From positions 1 through 46,786 of the forward strand of contig JAJZDZ010000022.1 of NCBI GenBank assembly GCA_021851325.1: a stretch of 46,786 bases of DNA, given 5' to 3'. Positions within the stretch are counted from its first letter, which is position 1, and each line of letters opens with the position of its first letter. The notes beneath the pieces are model-generated. The model was given only the letters and a program-made list of their open reading frames with translations. It did not search any database and was not told the origin of the DNA. A program made the position numbers and the translations under genes. Positions 7,657 to 16,373 of this stretch are shown piece after piece. The stretch is from Pseudomonadota bacterium (GTDB lineage Bacteria; Pseudomonadota; Alphaproteobacteria; Micropepsales; Micropepsaceae).

Positions 7657-8478
7657 CTAAGCTGCCCGCGCCAGATTAAGACCGCGCTCTTCGATTTCGT
7701 CACGTATGATATCGATAGGCTGGCGGCGATCGATCAGGATGGAGGTCGCACTACGCAGACGCGACTTCAGTTCACTTTGGGCACCGTTGAAACTGAGCAT
7801 TGGCGCACAGGCTTGAGCCGCCGGCGCACGCAACGATTCACAGGGCGTCCCTTCCGCATCGAGCACATCATGACGATCAAGCTCGATATGGAAAAATCTG
7901 AGGGGTTCCGCATGGACCGCGGTGTCGAACACAATACTCGTTCCGTTGACCAGATGGCCGATCGGTACCAGATACCCGTCAACATACACGGAGTGCGAGG
8001 CGGTCAAGCACAGGTCTGCGCTTGGCACATTGTCGGCAAGCGCGCCGCGCTTTACCCACACGGGCTGCAGATGAGCAGGTTCTTCCCGCACCCAGCCACG
8101 AGCAGCAACCGAAAAGCTGCCGATGGCCTTGATCGCAACAAAACCACCGAACCGGGTCGCGACCAGATCACCAGCGGACAAGGTCTCTATCTGGCGATAG
8201 CCGTCCGGGGTACGAATGCGTGTTCCAAGCAGAAAGCATCCGCCGTCACCACCGCCGTCACCGCCGTCACCACCACCATCGCCGCCGCCGCCACTCCACC
8301 ACTGGCCGCCGCCACCGCCGTCACCACCGCCACCGCCGTCGCCACCTCCACCATGATGGTTGTTATCGGCAAGCGCAGGAGAGGTCAGGGCCACCGAACT
8401 AACAAGCACGGCCCCAGCAATGCCAGCCGCCTTAAGCAAGTTTCGGCGACAGCGATCAATCTTCATGTCCTCCGACAT
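7657..8478 (-). CDS. Tat-exported Hint-domain protein with glycine-rich linker
   Basis: A 273-residue protein. Residues 1-37 form a twin-arginine signal (CRRNLLKAAG, hydrophobic core, cleavage likely after ALA). Residues about 43-80 are almost pure Gly with Asp and a QWW insertion. Cys81 then starts a Hint (hedgehog/intein) domain of the Hint_2 type: CFLLGTRIRTPDG, then SAGDLV, and the block-B TxxH at Thr159-His162 (LTASHSVYVDG). Cys81 and His162 are the expected residues for N-S acyl shift, so self-cleavage at the Gly-Cys junction is possible. No C-terminal extein is present, as in other bacterial Hint_2 proteins. GGAG eight bases upstream supports ATG 8478. Function is unknown; surface anchoring or peptide release are guesses. 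Confidence 0.8.
   Translation of the reverse strand: MSEDMKIDRCRRNLLKAAGIAGAVLVSSVALTSPALADNNHHGGGGDGGGGGDGGGGGQWWSGGGGDGGGDGGDGGGDGGCFLLGTRIRTPDGYRQIETLSAGDLVATRFGGFVAIKAIGSFSVAARGWVREEPAHLQPVWVKRGALADNVPSADLCLTASHSVYVDGYLVPIGHLVNGTSIVFDTAVHAEPLRFFHIELDRHDVLDAEGTPCESLRAPAAQACAPMLSFNGAQSELKSRLRSATSILIDRRQPIDIIRDEIEERGLNLARAA
8240..8355. repeat. Low-complexity CCACCGCCGTCA-type repeat encoding the Gly/Asp linker
   Basis: Short imperfect tandem units rich in CCACCGCC and GTCACC, which read on the minus strand as GGC/GGT and GAC codons of the Hint protein's linker. It is a coding repeat that could vary in length between strains. Confidence 0.7.
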
Positions 8479-8501
8479 GCCATTCTCCAGACAGGTACAT
8501 T

Positions 8502-8530
8502 ATTATCCTATGTTGCATCACACAAAACAA
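8502..8530 (-). promoter_or_regulatory. Possible promoter of the Hint-domain gene
   Basis: On the minus strand TTGTTT (8530-8525) and GATAAT (8507-8502) are 17 bases apart, about 25 bases before the start codon. The -10 matches consensus at five of six positions; the -35 is weak. Confidence 0.35.
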
Positions 8531-9071
8531 TACCAGTTGCTAACGCCGCCTTACACGTTGGCGCCAGCAGAGCCCTCCCACCAACCGGGTGGCGTCCAAT
8601 TAATTAGTAAGCGTTTGAAGATAAGTAATTTTTCTGATTTTAACCATTCTGACGATTGCGGCCCATCAACGCCCGTGGTGTAAACTTGGACCCGTTATAC
8701 AGCCAGGCCCCGGTGGCGGATCACCGCTAATCGGCGGGGTGGGCACTTCGGAGCAGCCAAAGCCCGCACCCAGCCCGACTCACTGCCCCAACATCCGGCT
8801 CTCAGTTATCAACTCGCGGGGCGCCTTTACGAAACCGGCGGGGGATCGCTTGGGGCACGACGCCAATCCGAAGCCGCAAAGATACCAGCTGGAGAGCACC
8901 CCTTGCCAAGGCAATCCCATCTATCGGCGATCAGTTTATCGCCCCCAAGGTCCAGTCTCCAGACAGCGCTCCAGTGGCATCCCACTTGGCCGGCCCGCGC
9001 AGGAGCCCGCGGACGCGATTTCGCCGCATAGCTGACCTGAACTCCACGTCATCGGAGTGACCATCTACGGT
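8531..9071. other. Intergenic region without a supported gene
   Basis: About 540 bases between the Hint gene promoter and the aminotransferase stop. It contains an AT-rich stretch at 8597-8650 and then GC-rich sequence. A 98-codon plus-strand frame (8739-9035) is Pro/Arg-rich with no domain and is not called. The base composition becomes more AT-rich around here, marking the left side of the peptide-catabolism island. Confidence 0.4.
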
Positions 9072-10220
9072 TCAACGCATCTGCCGATCGCGCTTCAAGG
9101 ATGAGAACCAAGGCAGGAGCCGTGAGATTGCTTCGTGCACCTGTCGGTTAGAAATCGCAAAGCTAAGACGAATGAACCGAACACCGTCAACAGGATCAAA
9201 ATCAATTCCAGGCGCGGCTGCAACCCCGACATCTTCCAGCATTTTTTTGCAGAAGGTAAAGCTGTCATCTGTAAAGTCTGTAACGTCAGCGTAGACGTAG
9301 AAGGCGCCGCCCGGCTTTGAGATTGAAGCCAAGCCAAATTTCGGAAGAGCTTCGACCAATAGATCGCGGTTCTTCCGATATTCATGCACATGACCATCCA
9401 GCTCATCATGACAGTCGAGTGCTGCGAGAGCCGCGTGCTGGCTCAACGAAGGCGCCGATAAGAACAGGTTTCCTACAAGCGTGCGAGCGCGACTTAGCTT
9501 ATCTCTCGGCGACAGCAGCCAGCCAAGGCGCCAGCCAGCCATTGCGAAGTACTTCGAAAAACTGTTGATCACAATCGCCGATGAGGTGAACTCGAGTATC
9601 GAATGCGCCCGCTCTTCGTAGGTCAACTTATGATATATTTCATCTGATACAATCTGAATCTGCCTTTCGGAACAAAGTTCAGAAATCGCCCGCATGCTCT
9701 GCTTTTCCAAAACGGTACCCGTAGGATTAGCAGGACTTGCAATGACAAGACCACGCGGCGCCGGTTGGACGCGATCAATCAATTCGCGGGAGAGTTGAAA
9801 TCCCGTCTCGGGCCCACAGGGGATCTCAACAGGAACCATGCTCAAAGCCCTTATGGTATTGCGATATGCAACATACCCAGGGCGAGCGAGCGCAATACGA
9901 TCCCCCGGCTTAAACGCCGTGAGCAACGCGAGAACAAGTGCCGCAGACGCGCCGCAAGTAAGAATCACTTGGTCTGGACCAACACTGACGTCATATGTGT
10001 CCTTATAGTGGCGGGCGATACGATCCTTTAACGGCTGACTCTCCCAATAGCCCATCGGATCACTATCAAGCACCTTATGGGCTGCGGCGATCGCCGCTCT
10101 TGGGGCTCCGCACGAAGGTTGGCCAAACTCCATATGAATGACGGATCGCCCTTTAGCCTCTAACGAATGCGCCATTCGGCTGATTTCGATTGCATGAAAT
10201 GGTTCGATGTCAGAGTCCAT
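9072..10220 (-). CDS. Class I/II PLP-dependent aminotransferase
   Basis: A complete 382-residue fold-type I aminotransferase. Visible landmarks are GQPSCGAP near the N-terminus, LTCGASAAL (cofactor phosphate site), ASPANPTGTV, SDEIYHKL (the Asp and Tyr that contact PLP) and NSFSKYFAMAGWRLGW with the Schiff-base lysine at about residue 223. A final RLSFAIS contains the substrate-carboxylate arginine. The overall pattern is that of aspartate/aromatic/alanine-type aminotransferases. It lies at the left end of the peptide-catabolism island on the same strand as the XRE-cupin, cyclodeaminase-family and TonB receptor genes, but 868 bases separate it from them. A role in deaminating the released amino acid is inferred. 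Confidence 0.9.
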   Translation of the reverse strand: MDSDIEPFHAIEISRMAHSLEAKGRSVIHMEFGQPSCGAPRAAIAAAHKVLDSDPMGYWESQPLKDRIARHYKDTYDVSVGPDQVILTCGASAALVLALLTAFKPGDRIALARPGYVAYRNTIRALSMVPVEIPCGPETGFQLSRELIDRVQPAPRGLVIASPANPTGTVLEKQSMRAISELCSERQIQIVSDEIYHKLTYEERAHSILEFTSSAIVINSFSKYFAMAGWRLGWLLSPRDKLSRARTLVGNLFLSAPSLSQHAALAALDCHDELDGHVHEYRKNRDLLVEALPKFGLASISKPGGAFYVYADVTDFTDDSFTFCKKMLEDVGVAAAPGIDFDPVDGVRFIRLSFAISNRQVHEAISRLLPWFSSLKRDRQMR

Positions 10221-11088
10221 CTTCGCTTCCAGCTTTGCTTTAGGAATTTATCACGGCTTCCTTGAGACGTACGCTGTGTACTCTCCTACATGCCGATATC
10301 GACCTGCCCCGGTTGTCCATGAAATATCCAGGTTAGCTCCGTTTCGATATGCCGGGAGATCTCGCTTCGCCGCCTCAAAAGCGCTTGGTACTGCGCACGG
10401 TAAATGACGTCGCGGGACATATCAGCGGCCGCGTTACTTGAGACATATTTCAGCAAAATGGGCTTGGACATTTGGACCGAAGACGTTCAAACGGATTGAA
10501 CAGTAGTTGCCGTATGAACGACTGCGAGGCGCACTCGCCCTTCGGCAGTGCGCCCAAGCAGACGCACCTTCCGGCAGACCTAATGCACACCACTTAAGGA
10601 CCAAATGATGCGCCGCCTGCAGCGTCGCACGCCTTCCCACAATATTGTTGCAGGCCAAGCTGGTGCAACGTGAATCGTATTGATCGGCAATTTCCCTGAC
10701 CAGTCCCGGTTTCATACGTGAGACAGTACGCGGCGACTCGCCTGCAATGCCGCCCCCGCTGTTCCGTGACGCCGCAGTTTCTCTTGCGACACGTGCCGGT
10801 ACCGGACACCGACACCCAGTTGCGTCTATCACCGCGCTGCCACAAATTTCGGCTGTAAACGAATTGGACGCAAAGCTCGCCAGCTCGTCCATCACGGCTG
10901 CACCGGCTGACCTTTCTTCGGCGCCCATTTCCCATGGCGCTTTACGCTCTGTCTCTGCTGTGGCGATCATTGCCCCATATTTCCCTATAGCAAATTTTTT
11001 CGCAAGGGAAATGTTGGGCAGGCTGCGGGCATAGTCAGCCGAGTTCAGCGCTGCGAGAACGCCAACTCGCACGTGCACCTGGGGCGCT
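10221..11088. other. Long gap with one doubtful open frame
   Basis: A 214-codon minus-strand frame (10434-11078) runs through this gap. Its product matches no family I know, has six or more scattered cysteines and lacks a clear ribosome site. It may be a decayed gene or chance. It lies between two members of the island, so loss of an intervening gene is possible. No repeat ends or transposase motifs were recognised. Confidence 0.35.
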
Positions 11089-11766
11089 TCAGAGCTTCCG
11101 CTTGAGAGCCTTGGACGAGGATCCGAAATCGATATCAGGTCGCGCTGAAGTTTCTTCTATAAGGCGCATGGCCTTACTCGGAGCACATATGAGCAAGACG
11201 CGACATGGCTTTTCGCCCGAAGCAACATAAGCGTGCCCCATATCGCTGTCGAAATATATAGACTCGCCCTTTTTTAATTGCACAGGGGCGTAAGTGTCTG
11301 TGTGAAAGGTCAATTCACCATCTAAAACAAGCAAAAATTCCTCTCCGACGTGACTATGATATTCGCCAAATTCCTGGAGAGTTTTGGCCCGAATTTCCGC
11401 AATTATTGGAATCACCCGTTTATCTAAAAGGTCTTGAGCATGGTAGTAATACTCACCATAGGATGATTTGACCCCGACGCTATCTCCGATGCGAGTGATA
11501 CTACGCCGCGATCTCTCACGTTGTTCACGCTCGTGGCTCGGCGACCGAAAAAGGTCAGCGATATTCACATTCAAAGCCACACTAATTCGTAGAAGGCGGT
11601 CCATAGTAAGATCAGTCTTACCGTTTTCAACCTTTGACAATGTCGATACCGGAATCTCCGTTCGCTCGCTTACCTCGGCTAGCGTGAGGCCGCGTTCCAT
11701 TCGCAAACTTTTCAGGGCGGTGCCAGGCGCGACGAGCAGGCGATCCGTTTTAGTTTGATCATTCAT
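11089..11766 (-). CDS. XRE-family regulator with C-terminal cupin domain
   Basis: A 225-residue regulator. A helix-turn-helix lies at about residues 12-65 (LKSLRMERGLTLAEVSERTE, IPVSTLSKVENGKTDLTMDRL). A cupin_2 sensor domain follows at about 135-210 (GEYHSHVGEEFLLVLDGELTF, then LKKGESIYFDSDMGHAYVA), with the His-rich metal-site residues. XRE-cupin proteins such as PuuR commonly control amine and amino-acid catabolism by binding the pathway compound. It sits downstream of the cyclodeaminase-family gene on the same strand and is the obvious candidate regulator of the island. I prefer ATG 11766; the frame extends upstream to 11811. Ribosome sites are weak for both. Confidence 0.87.
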   Translation of the reverse strand: MNDQTKTDRLLVAPGTALKSLRMERGLTLAEVSERTEIPVSTLSKVENGKTDLTMDRLLRISVALNVNIADLFRSPSHEREQRERSRRSITRIGDSVGVKSSYGEYYYHAQDLLDKRVIPIIAEIRAKTLQEFGEYHSHVGEEFLLVLDGELTFHTDTYAPVQLKKGESIYFDSDMGHAYVASGEKPCRVLLICAPSKAMRLIEETSARPDIDFGSSSKALKRKL

Positions 11767-11864
11767 TGATGGAAGCATCCATGTGCGGTTTACATTGCAC
11801 AAACGGCGCAAACGACCATTTCGCTAGAGAAAGTAGCAGGTGTAAGCCGCATCGCGAATATGCC

Positions 11865-12884
11865 TTAGGTTGCATCTGACAGGAGCAGTCCATATAGGTC
11901 GCGCGGGTCGCGGGCCTTCGCTAAAATATTGATTTCTTTATATAAATTCAGGACGTTAGCCTTGTCCCGCAGAAATCGTAACGCAGAAAAATCCTCCACG
12001 GCAAATCCCACGGAATCAAAAACCGTTATCTCCTGCCGTCTACTCCGACCACGTACGTCTCCCACTAGCACTTGCCAAAGCTCCGTCACAGGAAAATCTG
12101 CCGGAAGTTGCTGAATTTCCCCCTCAATGCGCGTCTGAGGCGCATATTCCACAACTACAGTACTTCGCCGAAGAAGCTCCGCCTGGAGCTCGGTCTTACC
12201 AGGACAGTCACCACCAACCGCGTTTATGTGCACGCCCTCTCCAATCATATTGTCAGACAGAATGTGGTTACGTGCCTTGTCCGCGGTCACAGTCGTGACA
12301 ATGTCTACCCCCCTGACGGCGTCCTCGGCGGTTTCAGCTGCAACGATTTCAAATCCCTGGGACTGCATATTCCGTATAAACTTGCGAGTTGCATCTTTAT
12401 CCACATCGAACACTCTTAAGCGGCGTATTCCGAGCAAGGCACGAAAGCCAAGGGCCTGAAATTCAGACTGAGCCCCCAGGCCAATGATAGCCATGGTCTG
12501 GGAATCTGGCCGTGCGAGATAGCGAGCAGCCAAAGCAGAAGTCGCAGCTGTTCGCAGCGCTGTCACGATCGTCATCTCCGCCAGGAGTTCAGGATATCCC
12601 GTTGCGACACTGGCCAACACACCAAACGCTGTAACCGTCTGCAAACCGATTGCGACGTTCTGAGGATGTCCATTGACATATTTGAAGCAGTATTCAACGC
12701 CATCGCTGGTAGGCATCAGCTCAATTACTCCTACCCGAGAGTGGCTGGCGACACGCGGACACTTTTCAAATTCACTCCACCTCTGAAAGTCTCCCTCTAT
12801 GTATCCGGCTAACTCGCTAATCGCCTGCTCAATTCCAACTGCGTTGAGCAATCTGCGGGTCGCGCTAACGTCCAGTAACTGCAT
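11865..12884 (-). CDS. Ornithine cyclodeaminase / mu-crystallin family protein
   Basis: A 339-residue NAD(P)-dependent family member. It shows the family motifs CFKYVNGHPQN (cofactor/substrate region), ALRTAATSALAARYLAR, the Rossmann loop IIGLGAQSEFQ, AVGGDCPGKTEL and DSVGFAVEDFSALRF near the C-terminus. Members include ornithine cyclodeaminase, alanine dehydrogenase, EutC of ectoine breakdown and ketimine or pyrroline-2-carboxylate reductases, so the reaction is open. In an island with a dipeptide epimerase and D-aminopeptidase-like enzyme, amino-acid or imino-acid reduction/deamination is likely. ATG 12884 is preceded by AGGTG at good spacing; a TTG at 12914 is less likely. It is 116 bases downstream of the TonB receptor gene. 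Confidence 0.88.
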   Translation of the reverse strand: MQLLDVSATRRLLNAVGIEQAISELAGYIEGDFQRWSEFEKCPRVASHSRVGVIELMPTSDGVEYCFKYVNGHPQNVAIGLQTVTAFGVLASVATGYPELLAEMTIVTALRTAATSALAARYLARPDSQTMAIIGLGAQSEFQALGFRALLGIRRLRVFDVDKDATRKFIRNMQSQGFEIVAAETAEDAVRGVDIVTTVTADKARNHILSDNMIGEGVHINAVGGDCPGKTELQAELLRRSTVVVEYAPQTRIEGEIQQLPADFPVTELWQVLVGDVRGRSRRQEITVFDSVGFAVEDFSALRFLRDKANVLNLYKEINILAKARDPRDLYGLLLSDAT

Positions 12885-13000
12885 AACAAACACCTGATCT
12901 TTGGCAGTCGCCAAAGAAAATTGAGGAAATTACGAGCCCGAAAGGAACACCCGCAATTTCCCGAGCTATTTGACCTTACATATAGGCGATACTTGGGAAT

Positions 13001-15223
13001 TTACATTCTGTAGTCGAATGTCAACCCAAAGGTACGCGGCTGTACGATATACTGTTCGAGCGGTCCCACGTAACCAGACGTTACACCGTGTGAATTACCA
13101 ATGTTCTCAACGAACCCGGTAACTTCATAATTGCCCCAGTTGAAGGACACTCGAGCATCGACGAGATTATATCCGCCTTCCGGCGCGCCGGTGAAATATG
13201 TCCCAGGAGCATGCGAAACAAATCGGTCGGACAGTACGAAGGTCGGATGATAGGGAGCATCAGCCCATTGGTACGTCAGCAAGCCAGACAACAACCACTT
13301 TGATGCCCCTGGTAATGTAGTTCCACTTGGAACGACCGGCTGCCCTCCACCAGGATTAAATGCCTTGGAGAGCTTGGCACTCAAATAGGTGGCGTTTCCG
13401 GACAAAGTAAGATCATCCGTGAGCGCAAATGCAGCGCTCGCTTCCATACCGTAGTTTCTTGCCGCCCCAGCGTTCGTCACGTAGTTGAGCCGCGTTGATG
13501 TCTGAAGCGGTAGCTGGATTTTGCTCCAATCGATGTAAAACGCAGTTGCGTCCAACTGTAGCCGATCATTAAGCCAGTCGGACCTTACGCCGAGCTCGTA
13601 ATTAACTAGCGAATCGCTTCCATATTCTGCAGGGACCCGATCGGCGGGTGTCGAAGTTATGATATTTGGTCCACCCAAGCGGTAACCTTCGGAAACCAGC
13701 GCGTAGGCCATAAAATCTTTATTTGGCGTCCAGGTCACTGCCCCCTTCGGAATGAACCCAGTCGCGCTCTGCTTTCCAGCCTGGGTTTGCGTCAAGACGC
13801 CGGCTGTAAGGAGATCGTAGAAGCCGGACGATGCATTTGAGCTGGTTATGCTTTCGCTGAAGCCCCGTCCTCCAAAAGTAACCTTCCACCGGCTATTGAT
13901 GTGATAAGATGCTTGACCGTAAATCGCTTCTTCTTGACCACGTGTCGGAAGACTTGCGTTGAGCCATACATTGTTCGGAGCCGATAGAGCGCCAATGCCC
14001 GGGCCAAAGAGAGGGCTATAATTCGCCTCAATGGAGTTTTCCACGCCAGGCCCTGCGCCAACGTTTCTAATTTCCTCACGTGTTTGGTCGTAAAATAGAC
14101 CAATTACATACTCGAATGCCTGGTTCGAGAGAGATGCAAAGCGTATCTCATACGTCTCTCCCCAGCTTTTCGCGGGTTGAGCTAATGTTACAGGGCTCGC
14201 GCCCGGGAAAAGAAAACCAAGAGAGGATGTATAGTCAGCGAGGGTGTATTGTGTTTTCTGGTGGTAGCTCGCCATGGCAGTAAGCGTACCAAAGGGAAGC
14301 TTTTGATCCCATCGAATGCTGTGTATCAGCGTTTCAAAATTGCTCGCCTCAGGGACCAGGGTATTCTTTTGCATTAGTCCAGCGATTTGGGGCTCCTGAT
14401 ATCCATCGTCGCCAGTATCTTCTGTTTGATCCAAGAACAGATAGCTGATGGAGGTATTTGCAGCGGGCTTCCACAAAACTTCGATGCGTCCACCACGAAC
14501 CAATGTGAAGTTTGCGTTCTTCTGTCCGGTGCCGATATTGCTAATGTAGCCAGGGTCCTGCCGGTAGTAATACACGCCACGAACTGCCAGCGTATCCGAT
14601 AGGATCGGAGCGTTCAGCATCACCTTGCCACTGCCACCCGTTCCCCCACCGTCAACACCCTCAAACGTTCCTTGCAGGTGTGCGGCCCAGTTGGAAAGGT
14701 CCGGCTTGGCGGCGTGATAGTTTACAGACCCGCCCATGGAGGACGAACCAAACAGCGTTCCCTGTGGCCCGCGCAGGATAGTGACGCGGTTGACATCAAA
14801 CGTGTCGATGTCCGGGGTCCCAACCGAGTACCCGGGGTCGGTGAGCGGAACACCGTTAATAAAGTATGCGGTCGTACTTTGGGTATTCGGTATGCCCGTG
14901 CTCGTGGAGACTCCACGTATCGTAATCGAGGAGTTGCCGGGCGTTGACGCGTTAAACACGACGCCGGGTGTGCGTGTGAGATAGTCCGCCATACCTTGTG
15001 CACCGATGCTCGCGAGTTCGGCTCCGGAATAGGCGGATACGGATCCCGACACCGTGCGAGCACTCTCGGGACGCCGCTCGGCGGTGACAACGACCGTTTC
15101 GATAGCCAACGACTTCGGTGTGGTCTGGGCGGGAGCGGCAATGGCCAGAGCTGGCGCTGAGAACAATCCTGCGGCCGCGACGCCACACAGCAGACAGCTT
15201 TTCCTAATTTTAATCGATGCCAT
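13001..15223 (-). CDS. TonB-dependent outer-membrane receptor
   Basis: A 740-residue receptor with a signal peptide (CLLCGVAAAGLFSAPALAIA, cleaved near residue 30) and a TonB-box-like ETVVVTA near 43-49. The plug domain, about 55-170, contains PGVVFNAS, ITIRGVS and VTILRGPQGTLFGSSSMGG. The remainder is a 22-strand-type barrel ending in an aromatic-rich PRTFGLTFDYRM. This subfamily, common in sphingomonads, imports varied catabolic substrates rather than only siderophores. It heads a same-strand group with the cyclodeaminase-family and XRE-cupin genes and is divergent from the epimerase. The shared divergent promoter region contains the CTATATAG box. The substrate is unknown; a peptide or amino-acid conjugate is inferred. 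Confidence 0.93.
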   Translation of the reverse strand: MASIKIRKSCLLCGVAAAGLFSAPALAIAAPAQTTPKSLAIETVVVTAERRPESARTVSGSVSAYSGAELASIGAQGMADYLTRTPGVVFNASTPGNSSITIRGVSTSTGIPNTQSTTAYFINGVPLTDPGYSVGTPDIDTFDVNRVTILRGPQGTLFGSSSMGGSVNYHAAKPDLSNWAAHLQGTFEGVDGGGTGGSGKVMLNAPILSDTLAVRGVYYYRQDPGYISNIGTGQKNANFTLVRGGRIEVLWKPAANTSISYLFLDQTEDTGDDGYQEPQIAGLMQKNTLVPEASNFETLIHSIRWDQKLPFGTLTAMASYHQKTQYTLADYTSSLGFLFPGASPVTLAQPAKSWGETYEIRFASLSNQAFEYVIGLFYDQTREEIRNVGAGPGVENSIEANYSPLFGPGIGALSAPNNVWLNASLPTRGQEEAIYGQASYHINSRWKVTFGGRGFSESITSSNASSGFYDLLTAGVLTQTQAGKQSATGFIPKGAVTWTPNKDFMAYALVSEGYRLGGPNIITSTPADRVPAEYGSDSLVNYELGVRSDWLNDRLQLDATAFYIDWSKIQLPLQTSTRLNYVTNAGAARNYGMEASAAFALTDDLTLSGNATYLSAKLSKAFNPGGGQPVVPSGTTLPGASKWLLSGLLTYQWADAPYHPTFVLSDRFVSHAPGTYFTGAPEGGYNLVDARVSFNWGNYEVTGFVENIGNSHGVTSGYVGPLEQYIVQPRTFGLTFDYRM

Positions 15224-15267
15224 GGTTCCCCATTCCCTCTTTCGAAGATATTTCCATACCGCTATTT

Positions 15268-15295
15268 TTTTCTATATAGCAATATATTTCTTTTG
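15268..15295. promoter_or_regulatory. T-rich CTATATAG box, copy 1
   Basis: TTTTCTATATAG (15268-15279) followed by an AT-rich T-tract, in the divergent region between the TonB receptor and the epimerase. The identical 12-mer is at 17663-17674 between the amidohydrolase and the D-aminopeptidase-like gene. It could be a shared operator, or each could simply be a -10-like TATATA element (TTGCTATATA on the minus strand resembles an extended -10). Confidence 0.45.
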
Positions 15296-15376
15296 TGAAG
15301 GTTCGAAGTCGCCTGTCGAAAAGTCCCCATTGTGGCTGCAACGCCGCAGTTCACGGCCCAGGCTGAGGAGAAGCAC

Positions 15377-16366
15377 GTGAGAAGATTAGAGGTTTCGGTC
15401 GAGAAATGGCCCTGGAAGCGCCCCCTGTCGATAGCAGGTCACGTCTTCTTCGATTCGACTGTCGTTGTCGCAAAGATTACCGAAGGGCCCCATGAAGGTC
15501 GCGGTGAGGCACTTGGCATGTTCTATCGGCAGGATACCGCCGCTCAATTAGCCCTCGAAATCGAAACAGTGCGGGAGCCAATCGAAAGCGGAATTGATCG
15601 AACGCAGCTTCGCAAATTGCTCCGGGCCGGCGGCGCAAGAAACGCGCTAGACTGTGCGCTATGGGATCTTGAGTCCAAGCGCTCGCTAACTCCCGTCTGG
15701 AAGCTTGCGGGGCTTCCATCTCCCAAACCGGTGCTGACAACCTTCACAATTGGTGCCGACGCTCCGGGCGCAATGGCAAGAATTGCCGCCGAGACCTATG
15801 GGGATGCAAAGGCAATAAAGCTCAAGTTGCTCGGCGACGGCTCCGATGTTCATAGAGTTATGCAAGTCCGGGAGGCCCGGCCTGATGTTTGGCTGGGGGT
15901 TGATGCCAACCAGAGCCTTACAGGCGAGGAATTGAGCGAGATTCTACCAGCACTGAAAGCCGCTCGGGTCGCCATGATCGAGCAACCATGCAAGGTAGGA
16001 CAGGAGGCCATTGCCCTGAGGCGTCTGCCTCGAGATATACCTATTGTTGCCGACGAAAGCGTCGAGACACTTTCCGATATTGAGAAAGCGCGTCCCTACT
16101 ATAATATGATCAATATCAAATTGGACAAGTGCGGAGGCCTTACGGAGGCCCTTCTTATGGCCCGATCCGCGCAGCAGCTGGGCCTCGGCGTAATGGTTGG
16201 GAATATGGGAGGCACATCACTATCCGTTGCCCCGGCCCTTATCCTCGCATCGTTTTGCAAGATCGTGGATCTGGACGCCCCTATATTTCTTGCGCGGGAC
16301 AGGACTCCATCTGCGCTATTCTACGACGGCCTGATCGAGATACCCGACGGGCTATGGGGCATCTGA
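15377..16366 (+). CDS. Dipeptide-epimerase-like enolase-superfamily protein
   Basis: A 329-residue muconate-lactonising-type enolase-superfamily enzyme. Catalytic lysines are in AIKLKL (Lys148 and Lys150). Metal ligands are Asp176 (GVDANQS), Glu202 (MIEQP) and Asp226 (VADES), and the opposite lysine lies in NIKLDKCGG. GGARNALDCALWDLE is also typical of the Ala-D/L-Glu epimerase group, which includes N-acyl-amino-acid racemases such as DgcA. It inverts an alpha-carbon of a dipeptide or N-acyl amino acid; exact specificity is unknown. I chose GTG 15377 because AGGAG lies seven bases upstream and RRLEVSVEKWP matches usual N-termini; GTG 15332 is an alternative. It is convergent with the amidohydrolase (seven bases apart) and divergent from the TonB receptor. 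Confidence 0.88.
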   Translation: MRRLEVSVEKWPWKRPLSIAGHVFFDSTVVVAKITEGPHEGRGEALGMFYRQDTAAQLALEIETVREPIESGIDRTQLRKLLRAGGARNALDCALWDLESKRSLTPVWKLAGLPSPKPVLTTFTIGADAPGAMARIAAETYGDAKAIKLKLLGDGSDVHRVMQVREARPDVWLGVDANQSLTGEELSEILPALKAARVAMIEQPCKVGQEAIALRRLPRDIPIVADESVETLSDIEKARPYYNMINIKLDKCGGLTEALLMARSAQQLGLGVMVGNMGGTSLSVAPALILASFCKIVDLDAPIFLARDRTPSALFYDGLIEIPDGLWGI

Positions 16367-16373
16367 TCACGCA

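Noticed and set aside
8240..8355. Repeated short units that could suggest a CRISPR or minisatellite
   Set aside because: Units are imperfect, lack spacers and encode a Gly/Asp linker in frame.
7618..8607. Plus-strand open frame (329 codons) across the Hint gene
   Set aside because: It is antisense to a gene with Tat signal and Hint motifs; its His/Thr-rich part is just the complement of the Gly-rich repeat.
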